From the NCBI RefSeq assembly GCF_035938995.1, contig NZ_DASZGI010000305.1:1-17582 (forward strand): a stretch of DNA of 17,582 nucleotides. The letters run 5' to 3'. Each line of letters starts with the position of its first letter. Within the stretch, counting starts at the first letter, position 1. The notes under the pieces are model-generated. The model had not been told where the DNA came from and did not search any database. It saw only the letters and a program-made list of their open reading frames with translations. Of this stretch, positions 1 through 7,333 are shown piece by piece. Position numbers and translations under genes: made by a program. This stretch comes from DASZGI01 sp035938995. GTDB lineage: Bacteria > Actinomycetota > Actinomycetes > Streptomycetales > Catenulisporaceae.

Positions 1-1
1 G

Positions 2-835
2 GTGCAGGCCATCGCGGACGGCCTGCACGCGGTCCTCGCCAGCGCCGGCGTCGATCCCGCGGCGGTGCTCGGCGTCGGCATCGGCGTGCCGGGAATCGTC
101 GAGCAGGGGTCCGAGGTGCTGGTGCACGGCCAGACCTTCCATTGGGATGCGGTGCCGCTCGAGCGGCTGCTGCGCGCGCACACCGACCTGCCGCTGCGGT
201 TCGAGAACTGCGCGAAGACGACGGGGCAGGCCGAGTTGTGGTTCGGTACCGGGCGCGGGGTGCGCAGCGCGGTGGTGGCACTGGTCGGGTCCGGGGTCGG
301 CGCGTCGCTGATCTCCGGCGGGAGCATCTACCGCGGCGCGACCTCGAGCGCGGGCGAATGGGGCCACACGAAGATCGTGGCCGACGGCAGGCGGTGCCGG
401 TGCGGAGCGTCCGGCTGCCTGGAGGCCTATGTCGGCGCCGAGGCGATCCTGGACCGCTTCGGCGCCACCGTGACGCCGGACGCCGCCAACGAGGAGTCGG
501 CGCTCGCCGCCCTCGTCGAGGCCGCCGAGTCGTCGCCCGCCGCGGCCGCCCTGCTCGCGCAGACCGCGGAATATCTCGGCATGGGCATCGCGAACCTGAT
601 CAACCTGTTCAACCCGGAGCGGGTCATCGTGTGCGGCTGGGCCGGCCTGCTGCTCGGGGAGAAGCTGCTGCCGGCGATCCGCGAGTCCGCCGGACGGCAC
701 TCGCTTCGGCATCCGTTCGCGGCCGCGTCGATCGAACTCGGCGTGCTCGGCCCGGACGAACCCACACTCGGCGCCGCGACACTCCTGCTGGAGGACTTCC
801 TCAACGGCGCGGTCCGGCGGCAAAGGCGCTCCTAG
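2..835 (+). CDS. ROK-family transcriptional regulator, C-terminal part (5' end outside window)
   Basis: This is the sugar-kinase-like part of a ROK protein, probably a repressor or sensor of a sugar or glycan breakdown product. The 277 visible residues include the ROK glycine motif GVGIGVPGIV (about residues 24-33) and GEWGH (118-122). The zinc-site signature CRCGASGCLE (132-141) follows; H122, C132, C134 and C139 would be the zinc ligands. ROK kinases carry an Asn-Asp pair whose Asp is the catalytic base, but here the site reads FENCAKTTGQAE (68-79), with Cys at that position. Loss of the Asp argues against kinase activity and for a regulator. The frame is open to the window edge, so the first GTG at position 2 need not be the start. 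Regulators of this type normally have an N-terminal winged helix-turn-helix, which would lie upstream. The gene converges on the secreted binding-protein gene. A divergent glucokinase homologue is the alternative. Confidence 0.85.
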   Translation: MQAIADGLHAVLASAGVDPAAVLGVGIGVPGIVEQGSEVLVHGQTFHWDAVPLERLLRAHTDLPLRFENCAKTTGQAELWFGTGRGVRSAVVALVGSGVGASLISGGSIYRGATSSAGEWGHTKIVADGRRCRCGASGCLEAYVGAEAILDRFGATVTPDAANEESALAALVEAAESSPAAAALLAQTAEYLGMGIANLINLFNPERVIVCGWAGLLLGEKLLPAIRESAGRHSLRHPFAAASIELGVLGPDEPTLGAATLLLEDFLNGAVRRQRRS

Positions 836-846
836 GCGCCCGCGAA

Positions 847-876
847 CGGCGGCCGGTTCTCGGGGACCGGCCGCCG
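847..876 (+). terminator. Hairpin terminator of the ROK gene
   Basis: A perfect 11-bp stem, CGGCGGCCGGT (847-857) with ACCGGCCGCCG (866-876), encloses an 8-nt loop that can pair further to leave tcgg. It starts 11 nt after the stop codon. There is no T-tract, as is common for actinobacterial terminators. Confidence 0.65.
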
Positions 877-888
877 GCGCGATGTGCG

Positions 889-912
889 GGTGCCTGCGCG
901 CCGTCAGGCACC
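889..912 (-). terminator. Hairpin terminator of the convergent secreted-protein gene
   Basis: A perfect 8-bp stem, GGTGCCTG (889-896) with CAGGCACC (905-912), has an 8-nt loop. It lies 9 nt beyond the stop codon of the minus-strand gene and next to the hairpin at 847-876, so each convergent gene appears to have its own terminator. No T-tract is present. Confidence 0.55.
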
Positions 913-921
913 GCGTGTGGA

Positions 922-2478
922 TCAGGTGCCGAATACCATGAACTCCCAGAGCGAGTATCCGTATCCGGTTGCCCGCTGCGTGCCGTACATCCGGATGTAT
1001 CGGCCGCTGCCGGTGACCGGGAGGATCTGTGTGCCCCCGGTGCCCGTCGTGGTCGAGTAGATCGTCGTCCAGTTGCTCGCGTCGTTGGACGTCTGGATCT
1101 GGAAGGCCTTGGCGTACGCGTTCTCCCAGTACAGGGCGACCGTGTTGATCGTGTGCACCGCGCCGAGGTCGACCAGTATCCACTGCGGGTCGGAGAACGC
1201 GCTCGACCAGCGGCTGTCGAACGAACCGTCCGTCACGGCCGAGGCGGGGGTGCCGTTGCCCTCGATCGACGAGGCGTACGCGTCCGCGTTGAAGGCGAGG
1301 TCCGTGCCGGCCGGGATGGTCTCACCCGGAGTCGTGAAGACCTCGTTCGAGTCGGGCGAGATGCCCGCGGCGTTGTCCGCCTCGACCATGTAGAAGTACG
1401 TTGATCCGTTCTTCACAGTGGTGTCGGTATACGTCGTCGTGCGGGTGACGGTGGCGATCGCCGTGGTGCCTTCGCCGTCGGACATGTTGGATGCGCGGTA
1501 GATGCTGTACGACGTCGCGCCGGTACTCGCGCCCCAGTTCAGCGAGACGCTGCCATTGTTGGCGGTCGCGGTCAGGTTCGTCGGGCCGCTCGGCGAGGAG
1601 GCGGTCGCCGCAGTGACCGTCAGTTCGTCGGCGCGGGAGACTCCGTGGCCGTTCGTGGCGCCCAGGGTGACGGAGTTCTTACCCGCGTTCAGGTGCACCT
1701 GGAGCGCCGAGTGCTGATACACCTCGAAGTTGCCCGTCACCGGGAACCGCTCGGTGCTGGTGATGACCGTGCCGTTCACCACGAGCTGCATGTCCCGGAA
1801 GTTGACACCCGGGAAGAGCCCCTGCGCGAAGGCGTAGCGCCAGTCGATGGTGTACAGCCCGGCGGTCGGCACGACGACGTCGTTGAACGTCATGGTGCCC
1901 TCAGCCGCGTAGGCCATGTCGACGACCTGCCCGCCCGGGGTGAGCGCGCCCGAGGAACCGAGCAGCTGCGGGAACCAGCCGCTCAGCGTCGGGAACCAGT
2001 CGAAACCGCCGAGCAGCGCGTCCTTGCCGTAGTAGATCAGAGAGCTGCCCGAGGCGACGCCCGGGGTGTTCCCGCCGGTGCCGATCGGCAGCACGGTCCG
2101 CGAGGAGTCCTCCGCCGACTTGGGCGACTCGCCGGCCGCGTTGAGCGCGGTGATCTCGTAGAAGTAGTCGGTCGTGCTGCTCAGGCCGGTGTCGGTGTAG
2201 CTGGGAGCGGTCGTCGTCGCGTAGGGCGTCGCCGCCTCGCCTCCCGCCGCCGTGCCCCGGTAGATGTGATACGACGTGGCGCCCGGGGTCGGGTCCCAGC
2301 CGAGCGAGAGGGTCTGGTTGGGATTGGCGTTGACGCCCAGGTTGAGGGGCGCCGGCGGCGGCGATCCGGCCGCGAAGGCGGACGCCTGCATCAGGCCGAC
2401 TGTGCCAAGGGCGGCGAGCGCGGCCCCGATCAGCAGACGGCGAAACATGGTGGGTGCCGAGCGAAAGCGTCTGGTCAT
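922..2478 (-). CDS. Secreted FN3 / CBM-like / FN3 / F5/8C carbohydrate-binding protein
   Basis: This 518-aa exported protein has no recognisable catalytic domain. The signal peptide has a basic N-terminus, a hydrophobic stretch LLIGAALAALGTVGLM and a cleavage site near SAFA-AG (residue about 37). A fibronectin type III domain covers about 40-130 (SYHIYR, YFYEITALNAAGES). A beta-rich, CBM6/35-like module follows at about 145-290. A second FN3 covers 297-384 (SYSIYR, YFYMVEADNAAGIS), and an F5/8 type C (discoidin) domain covers 392-518 (DSRWSS, WILVDLG, FQIQTSNDASNW, GRYIRMYG). The start ATG at 2478 has GTGGAG 10 nt upstream; a second Met at residue 11 is possible. The gene is divergent from a GH64 glucanase that shares a very similar F5/8C domain, so both may bind the same glycan. 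It is probably a substrate-binding or adhesion protein. The identity of the 145-290 module is a guess from its pattern. Confidence 0.82.
   Translation of the reverse strand: MTRRFRSAPTMFRRLLIGAALAALGTVGLMQASAFAAGSPPPAPLNLGVNANPNQTLSLGWDPTPGATSYHIYRGTAAGGEAATPYATTTAPSYTDTGLSSTTDYFYEITALNAAGESPKSAEDSSRTVLPIGTGGNTPGVASGSSLIYYGKDALLGGFDWFPTLSGWFPQLLGSSGALTPGGQVVDMAYAAEGTMTFNDVVVPTAGLYTIDWRYAFAQGLFPGVNFRDMQLVVNGTVITSTERFPVTGNFEVYQHSALQVHLNAGKNSVTLGATNGHGVSRADELTVTAATASSPSGPTNLTATANNGSVSLNWGASTGATSYSIYRASNMSDGEGTTAIATVTRTTTYTDTTVKNGSTYFYMVEADNAAGISPDSNEVFTTPGETIPAGTDLAFNADAYASSIEGNGTPASAVTDGSFDSRWSSAFSDPQWILVDLGAVHTINTVALYWENAYAKAFQIQTSNDASNWTTIYSTTTGTGGTQILPVTGSGRYIRMYGTQRATGYGYSLWEFMVFGT
925..1305 (-). 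repeat. F5/8C module, copy A (inverted partner at 2979-3365)
   Basis: This module encodes the C-terminal discoidin domain of the minus-strand protein. It matches the GH64 protein's N-terminal domain almost residue for residue in its second half, for example FQIQTSNDA, IYSTTT, GGTQ, GSGRYIR and YGYSLWEF versus WGYSLWEF. The DNA is also similar, so the two form an imperfect inverted repeat of about 380 bp. Confidence 0.7.
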
Positions 2479-2543
2479 TGAATTGAAGCTCCACGACCTT
2501 GTGTAGCAGTCTTCGATGCCCGGCCAACTGGCAGCCTCGATGC

Positions 2544-2572
2544 AAAGTAGTGACGCCCGCGAGTTTCGTCAA
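2544..2572 (-). promoter_or_regulatory. Sigma70-type promoter of the binding-protein gene
   Basis: On the minus strand, TTGACG (2572-2567) is followed by a 17-nt spacer and TACTTT (2549-2544). The -35 matches the consensus in 5 of 6 bases. Predicted transcription would begin near 2537, leaving a leader of about 60 nt before the ATG at 2478. Confidence 0.55.
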
Positions 2573-2668
2573 GACTTAAAACAAGGCGTGGCGACGATCG
2601 CGGGCAGCGTGCAGGCCAGCGCTGCTCGGCCGTCGCCTCGGCGTCCCCCGTGTGCCGGGCCGTCCTGC

Positions 2669-2696
2669 CCGGAACCGGTGCCGCAATCGGTTCCGG
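2669..2696. promoter_or_regulatory. Candidate operator: 9-bp inverted repeat
   Basis: CCGGAACCG (2669-2677) and CGGTTCCGG (2688-2696) are exact inverse complements separated by 10 nt. The repeat ends 13 nt before the -35 box of the glucanase promoter and about 100 bp upstream of the divergent promoter. Its symmetry and placement suit a dimeric repressor or activator of the LacI or ROK kind, but no specific regulator can be named. Confidence 0.45.
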
Positions 2697-2709
2697 TACC
2701 GACTGCGGA

Positions 2710-2738
2710 TTGACACGGCAGCAACACCGGCGCAACAT
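2710..2738 (+). promoter_or_regulatory. Sigma70-type promoter of the GH64 gene
   Basis: A perfect TTGACA (2710-2715) is followed by a 17-nt spacer and CAACAT (2733-2738), a weak -10 with 3 of 6 matches. Transcription would start near 2745, giving a leader of about 87 nt before the GTG at 2832. Confidence 0.5.
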
Positions 2739-2831
2739 CAGCCACCACAGGGATGCCCCCCAGACTGGTGTACGGCCACTGATTCGCTCGGCGCGCGCAG
2801 AGCGCCGTCCACTCATGCACTGGAGATACCT

Positions 2832-4505
2832 GTGTCCTTACCGCCCCCTGCCCAGACCCCCCGCGGGACGCGTGGCAGGCCCCTGACCATCCTCCTCACC
2901 GCGCTGGCAGTCGTGGCCGGACTGCTGCTGGCGGCGCCGCTCGCCGCGTCGAGCGCGAGCGCAGCCACCTGCAACACCGGCGCGGACCTGGCGCTGAACC
3001 ACCCGGCGACCGCCTCCTCGGAGCAGAGCGCCAGCTTCCCGCCCACCGCCGCGGCCGACGGGAACCTCGGCACCCGCTGGTCTTCGCAGTTCGCCGACCC
3101 GCAGTGGCTCCAGGTGGACCTCGGCTCGGTGCAGACCATCTGCGAGGTCGTCCTGTACTGGGAGACCGCCTACGGCAAGGCGTTCCAGATTCAGACCTCG
3201 AACGACGCGGTGACCTGGACGTCGATCTACAGCACGACGACCAGCACCGGCGGCACCCAGACGCTGAGCGTGTCGGGCAGCGGACGCTACATCCGCGTGT
3301 ACGGCACCGTCCGCGGCACCCAGTGGGGCTACTCCCTCTGGGAGTTCCAGGTGTACGGCTCCAGCGGCGTCGGCGCCAACACGGTGACGGTCACCAACCC
3401 GGGCAACCAGACGACCACCGCCGGCACCGCCGTCAACCTCCAGGTCCAGGCCACCGACTCGGCGTCCGGACAGACGCTGAGCTACGGCGCCGCCGGTCTG
3501 CCGGCCGAGCTGTCGATCAGCTCCGCCGGGCTGATCACCGGCACGCCGACGACGGCGGGCACCTCGACGGTGACGGTCACCGCGAAGGACACCATCGGCG
3601 CCACCGGCAGCGCGACTTTCACCTGGACGGTGAGCACCGGCACCGGCGGCGGCGGTGGCGGCGGCGGCGGCGGCGAGCCACCGGCGGCGTTCTGGGGCAA
3701 CATCTCGGCGATCCCGGCGGCGACCCACGTGTTGGAGTTCTCGATCGTCAACCAGACCAACGGCCAGTACCCCGACAGCCAGGTCTACTGGAGCTTCAAC
3801 GGACAGACCGAGTCGATCGCGCAGCAGCCGTACATCGACATGCCCGCGAACTCCTCCGGCCGGATGTACTTCTACCTCGGCACGCCGAACGGTCCGTACT
3901 ACGACTTCATCGAATTCACCGTCGGCACGACCTTCATCAACGTCGACACCACCCGCGTCGACCGGTTCGGCCTGAAGCTGGCCCTGCTGCTGCGCGGCCA
4001 CGACGGCTCGAACCAGGAGGTCGGCGAGAACTACGCCACCTTCCAGGAGTCCAGGTCGGCGACGTTCGCCCGGTTCCAGAGCTCGGTGCCCACCGAGTTC
4101 AAGGAGCTGGCCACCGACAACGCGCCCTACGGCATCCCCTCGCCGGGCAACGACAAGGCTTTCCAGACCGGCGGCGCCTACGCCAACTACTTCCAGGCCT
4201 ACGCGGCCGCCAACGGCGACACCGCCGACAGCACCGCGCAGATCTTCGGCTGCGGCGGCACGCTCGCGGCCAACCCCCAGCTGTGCGCCGGACTCAACCG
4301 GCACGTAGCACAGCTGCCGTCCGCACAGCAGTCGATCGCCGGCAACTTCTACCAGGCCGCGCCGGCCAATTACTACGCACAGTTCTGGCACCAGAACGCC
4401 ATCAACGGCGTGCAGTACGGCTTCCCGTACGACGACTACGCGGGTCAGTCCTCAGACATCTCAGTGACCAACCCGCAGTACGCAGTCCTGGCGGTCGGCT
4501 GGTAA
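2832..4505 (+). CDS. Secreted GH64 beta-1,3-glucanase with F5/8C module
   Basis: This protein should hydrolyse beta-1,3-glucan; GH64 enzymes release laminaripentaose from such glucans outside the cell. I chose the GTG at 2832 (557 aa) because GGAG at 2822-2825 lies 6 nt upstream and a clean signal peptide follows (LTILLTALAVVAGLLLAAPLA, cleavage near SASA-A, residue 45). An ATG at 2652 in the same frame has no such support. An F5/8C domain spans about 50-178, and an Ig/putative-binding domain about 180-270 (AGLPAELSISSAGLITGTP). A poly-Gly linker covers about 273-282 and the GH64 domain runs from 283 to the end, finishing with YGFPYDD, SSDISV and AVGW. E361 (DFIEF) and D377 (RVDRFG) are 16 residues apart, matching the catalytic Glu/Asp spacing I recall for the Streptomyces matensis enzyme. 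The gene has its own promoter and candidate operator upstream. Confidence 0.88.
   Translation: MSLPPPAQTPRGTRGRPLTILLTALAVVAGLLLAAPLAASSASAATCNTGADLALNHPATASSEQSASFPPTAAADGNLGTRWSSQFADPQWLQVDLGSVQTICEVVLYWETAYGKAFQIQTSNDAVTWTSIYSTTTSTGGTQTLSVSGSGRYIRVYGTVRGTQWGYSLWEFQVYGSSGVGANTVTVTNPGNQTTTAGTAVNLQVQATDSASGQTLSYGAAGLPAELSISSAGLITGTPTTAGTSTVTVTAKDTIGATGSATFTWTVSTGTGGGGGGGGGGEPPAAFWGNISAIPAATHVLEFSIVNQTNGQYPDSQVYWSFNGQTESIAQQPYIDMPANSSGRMYFYLGTPNGPYYDFIEFTVGTTFINVDTTRVDRFGLKLALLLRGHDGSNQEVGENYATFQESRSATFARFQSSVPTEFKELATDNAPYGIPSPGNDKAFQTGGAYANYFQAYAAANGDTADSTAQIFGCGGTLAANPQLCAGLNRHVAQLPSAQQSIAGNFYQAAPANYYAQFWHQNAINGVQYGFPYDDYAGQSSDISVTNPQYAVLAVGW
2979..3365 (+). repeat. F5/8C module, copy B (inverted partner at 925-1305)
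   Basis: This is the discoidin domain of the GH64 protein. It is closely similar to the domain at the C-terminus of the divergent gene, although it sits at the opposite end of its protein. This suggests module duplication rather than duplication of whole genes. Confidence 0.7.
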
Positions 4506-4531
4506 CGAATCTGCCGGTGCAGATCCGTCAT

Positions 4532-4561
4532 TTGAGCACTGACACGTAACCCACGTATAAC
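4532..4561 (+). promoter_or_regulatory. Sigma70-type promoter of the beta-propeller gene
   Basis: TTGAGC (4532-4537), an 18-nt spacer and TATAAC (4556-4561, 5 of 6 matches) lie 27 nt after the GH64 stop. The start point would be near 4568. This argues that the downstream gene is transcribed independently of GH64. Confidence 0.5.
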
Positions 4562-4580
4562 ACGCTACAGCCACAGGCAC

Positions 4581-4611
4581 GGCGGGCTCCCACTTCGGCC
4601 GAGGGCCCGCC
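4581..4611 (+). promoter_or_regulatory. Hairpin between GH64 and the beta-propeller gene
   Basis: GGCGGGC (4581-4587) pairs with GCCCGCC (4605-4611), and CC/GG pairs extend the stem inward past a bulged T. There is no T-tract. If the promoter at 4532-4561 is real, the hairpin lies in the 5' leader of the propeller gene, 44 nt before its ATG; otherwise it could terminate GH64 transcription. Confidence 0.4.
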
Positions 4612-4655
4612 AACGCGGCGCCCCCGGCCGCGATCCTTCCGAAGGGGCATACCAG

Positions 4656-7292
4656 ATGCGCAGCTTCATCCTGTCCGAAAACTCCCCGAAACGCTGGAGA
4701 TCCGCATTCCTCGCCGCGTTCACCGCGCTGCTCATGGTCGTCGGAATGCTGACGGCATTGGACTTCGCGACCACGCCGGCTCACGCGGCGACGCTGGCGA
4801 ACACCGCGGTCACGACGCACCGGAACGACAACGAGCACGACGGCCAGTACTCCAGCGAGACCATCCTCAACACGTCGAACGTCAACTCGACGCAGTTCGG
4901 CAAGCGGGTTACCTACCCGGTAGACGGCCAGACGTACGCGCAGCCGCTCTACATGCCGAACATCACCATCGGCGGCGCAGCGCACAACGTCGTGTACGCC
5001 GCGACGGAGAACGACAGCGTCTACGCGTTCGACGCCGACGCTGACACGACCTCTCCCCCGGCGCCGTTGTGGCACGTGAGCCTGCTGCCGGCCGGCGCGC
5101 ACCCGGTGCCGAACTCCTTCAACGGCTGCGGCGACCTGCAGCCGATCATCGGCATCACCAGCACGCCAGTGATCGACCCGACCACGAACACGATGTTCGT
5201 CGTCGCGTACGACCAGGAGAACGGCAACGAGGTCTACCGCCTGCACGCCCTCGACATCACCACCGGCGCCGACAAGTGGCCGGCCGTCGTCATCGCGGGC
5301 TCGACGCCGGGAACGGGCGTCGGCAGCTCCGGCGGGAACATCGCGTTCAACGCCAGCGTCGAACGGCAGCGCTCCGCGCTCATGCTCGCGAACAGCCAGC
5401 TCTACGTCACCTTCACCTCGTTCTGCGACATCGGCGACTATCACGGCTTCATCTTCGGCTACAACTACTCGAACAACGCCTTCACCGTCGCGAACATATA
5501 CGACGACACCCCGAACGGCAGCCAGGGCGGGATCTGGGGCGGCGGCGCCGGCCTGTCCGCCGACGCCAGCGGCAACCTCTACTTCATGAGCGGGAACGGC
5601 ACCTTCGACGCCGACAGCGGCGGCCCCGACATGGGCCAGAGCTTCGTGAAGCTGAACGCCTCGCTCCAGCGGACGGACTACTTCGCCCCGTTCACCGCGA
5701 AGTGCGGCGGGGACAACGACCTCGGCTCCGGCGGCCCGCTGGTGATCCCGTCGGCGAACGAGGTGATCGGCGCAGGCAAGGAAGGGCGGCCCTATGTAGT
5801 GAGCACCACGAACATGGGCGGCTACACGGCGGATCCCAACCTCGTCTGCTACAGCACCGACTACAACCGCACGGACGTCGACAAGATCGTCCAGGAGATG
5901 CCGCCCGGAACCCTCGGATCGATGTTCAGCACGCCGGGGTTCTACAACGGTCCGAACGGACGATACGTGTACTTCTCGGAGGACGGCGGGCCGACCGTGG
6001 CCTACTCGTTCAGCGGCGGCAAGCTGTCGGCGACGCCGACCTCCAAGACGCCCGAGTCATTCGGCGGCACCGGTGGTGACGCGGTGGCCTCGAGCAACGG
6101 GACGGCGGCCGGCACCGGCATCGTGTGGATCGAGGGCGGCGACTCGGTACTGCGCGCCTATGACGCGACGAACCTCGGGACCGAGCTCTACAACAGCAAC
6201 CAGAACGCCTCCCGGGACGGCATCTCCGGATACGTGAAGTTCACGTCCGCGGTGGTGACGAACGGCCAGGTCTTCGTCGGACTGTCCTCCAGCCTGGCCA
6301 TCTTCGGCGAGATCGGCACTTCGTCGTCCCCGCCGCCGGCGCCGAACGGCGTCCAGATCAACGCGGGTGGCCCGGCGGTAGCGCCGTTCGCCGCAGACGA
6401 GGACTTCTCCGGCGGCTCGACCTCGGCCACCGGCAACGCGATCAACCTGAGCGGCGTCACCAACCCGGCGCCGATGGCCGTCTACCAGACCAACCGCTTC
6501 GGTACCTTCGGCTACAGCGTCGGCGGACTGCCCACGACCGGTAGTTATACGGTCAGACTCCACTTCGCCGAGGAATACTGGACGACAACCGGTTCCCGGC
6601 TGTTCAACGTCGTGATCAACGGATCGCAGGTACTGACCGACTTCGACATCCTCGCCACCGCCGGCGCCGAGTACAAGGCGGTGGTCGAACAGTTCGACGT
6701 CGCCTCGAACAGTTCCGGGAGAGTCACCATCCAGTTCAACACCGTCAAGGACAACGCGCAGGTCAATGGCATCGAGATCATCCCGTCGAACAGCTCTGCG
6801 TCGCCGTCTGCGTCCGCGTCCGCGTCACCATCGGCGCCCCCGCCGCCGCCCCCGACACTCCAGATCAACGCGGGGGGCCCGGCGGTAGCGCCCTTCGTCG
6901 CCGATGAAGACTTCGCCAACGGCGCAACGGCTGCCACGGGCAACACGATCAACCTGAGCGGCGTGTCCAGCCCTGCACCGATGGCCGTTTACCAGACCAA
7001 CCGCTACGGCAACTTCACCTACACGATTCCCGGCTACACCGCGGGATCGAGCCATACCGTGCGGCTGGACTTCGCAGAGGAATACTGGACGACTACCGGC
7101 GCCCGGCTGTTCAACGTCGTGATCAACGGAATGCAGGTACTCACCTCGTTCGACATCCTCGCCACTGCCGGCGGCGAGTACAAGGCGGTCGACGAACAGT
7201 TCACCACGACCGCGAACAGCAGTGGTCAGATCATCATCCAGTTCGTGACGGTCAAGGACAACGCCCAAGTCAACGGCATCGAGATCTCCTGA
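4656..7292 (+). CDS. Secreted PQQ-like beta-propeller protein with two malectin domains
   Basis: This 878-aa protein is exported. Its signal peptide has the core AFTALLMVVGMLTALDF and a cleavage site near AHA-A (about residue 45). Residues about 50-555 form a PQQ/quinoprotein-type beta-propeller, with blade-like strands such as VVYAATENDSVYAFDAD, VYRLHALDITTG and VLRAYDATN. Two malectin-type carbohydrate-binding domains follow at 566-709 and 735-878. They are joined by a Ser/Ala/Pro-rich linker that ends in a run of prolines. The ATG at 4656 is preceded by GAAGGGG (4641-4647) with an 8-nt gap. It lies 150 bp after GH64 and has its own promoter-like sequence. Malectin domains bind glucose-rich oligosaccharides, so a role in the same glycan system is plausible. 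I see no proof of PQQ binding or enzyme activity; the propeller may be only a binding scaffold. Confidence 0.8.
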   Translation: MRSFILSENSPKRWRSAFLAAFTALLMVVGMLTALDFATTPAHAATLANTAVTTHRNDNEHDGQYSSETILNTSNVNSTQFGKRVTYPVDGQTYAQPLYMPNITIGGAAHNVVYAATENDSVYAFDADADTTSPPAPLWHVSLLPAGAHPVPNSFNGCGDLQPIIGITSTPVIDPTTNTMFVVAYDQENGNEVYRLHALDITTGADKWPAVVIAGSTPGTGVGSSGGNIAFNASVERQRSALMLANSQLYVTFTSFCDIGDYHGFIFGYNYSNNAFTVANIYDDTPNGSQGGIWGGGAGLSADASGNLYFMSGNGTFDADSGGPDMGQSFVKLNASLQRTDYFAPFTAKCGGDNDLGSGGPLVIPSANEVIGAGKEGRPYVVSTTNMGGYTADPNLVCYSTDYNRTDVDKIVQEMPPGTLGSMFSTPGFYNGPNGRYVYFSEDGGPTVAYSFSGGKLSATPTSKTPESFGGTGGDAVASSNGTAAGTGIVWIEGGDSVLRAYDATNLGTELYNSNQNASRDGISGYVKFTSAVVTNGQVFVGLSSSLAIFGEIGTSSSPPPAPNGVQINAGGPAVAPFAADEDFSGGSTSATGNAINLSGVTNPAPMAVYQTNRFGTFGYSVGGLPTTGSYTVRLHFAEEYWTTTGSRLFNVVINGSQVLTDFDILATAGAEYKAVVEQFDVASNSSGRVTIQFNTVKDNAQVNGIEIIPSNSSASPSASASASPSAPPPPPPTLQINAGGPAVAPFVADEDFANGATAATGNTINLSGVSSPAPMAVYQTNRYGNFTYTIPGYTAGSSHTVRLDFAEEYWTTTGARLFNVVINGMQVLTSFDILATAGGEYKAVDEQFTTTANSSGQIIIQFVTVKDNAQVNGIEIS
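6351..7289 (+). repeat. Tandem malectin-domain duplication
   Basis: Copies at 6351-6782 and 6858-7289 encode domains that are about three-quarters identical by eye. Shared blocks include QINAGGPAVAPF, NPAPMAVYQTNR versus SPAPMAVYQTNR, FAEEYWTTTG, RLFNVVING, FDILATAG and TVKDNAQVNGIEI. Many codons are also the same, which points to an internal duplication. The spacer encodes a low-complexity Ser/Ala/Pro linker. Confidence 0.85.
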
Positions 7293-7333
7293 TCCGGCCG
7301 CACTGACAGGTCGAGTCCCGCGTCCCACGTGAG

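Larger units (their letters stand above)
2479..2831. promoter_or_regulatory. Divergent promoter region, 353 bp, no gene
   Basis: This gap lies between the two divergent secreted-protein genes. It contains a promoter for each direction (2544-2572 minus, 2710-2738 plus) and a 9-bp inverted repeat (2669-2696) just upstream of the plus promoter. Open frames through it, including a possible 60-residue extension of the glucanase, show no signal-peptide or domain character and are taken as non-coding. Confidence 0.7.

Noticed and set aside
142..1404. A 420-codon plus-strand frame running from the ROK gene into the convergent gene
   Set aside because: It passes through both terminator hairpins and has Arg/Ala-rich noise composition; real genes occupy other frames on both sides.
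2652..2831. N-terminal extension of the GH64 protein to the ATG at 2652
   Set aside because: It would put the promoter inside the gene and 60 odd residues before the signal peptide; the GTG at 2832 has a well-spaced ribosome binding site.
2838..4391. A 517-codon minus-strand frame opposite the GH64 gene
   Set aside because: It has low-complexity composition, no signal peptide or family likeness, and is antisense to a well-supported enzyme.
2832..7292. GH64 and the beta-propeller gene as one operon
   Set aside because: The 150-bp gap contains a good promoter and a hairpin; co-transcription remains possible but is not what the sequence favours.
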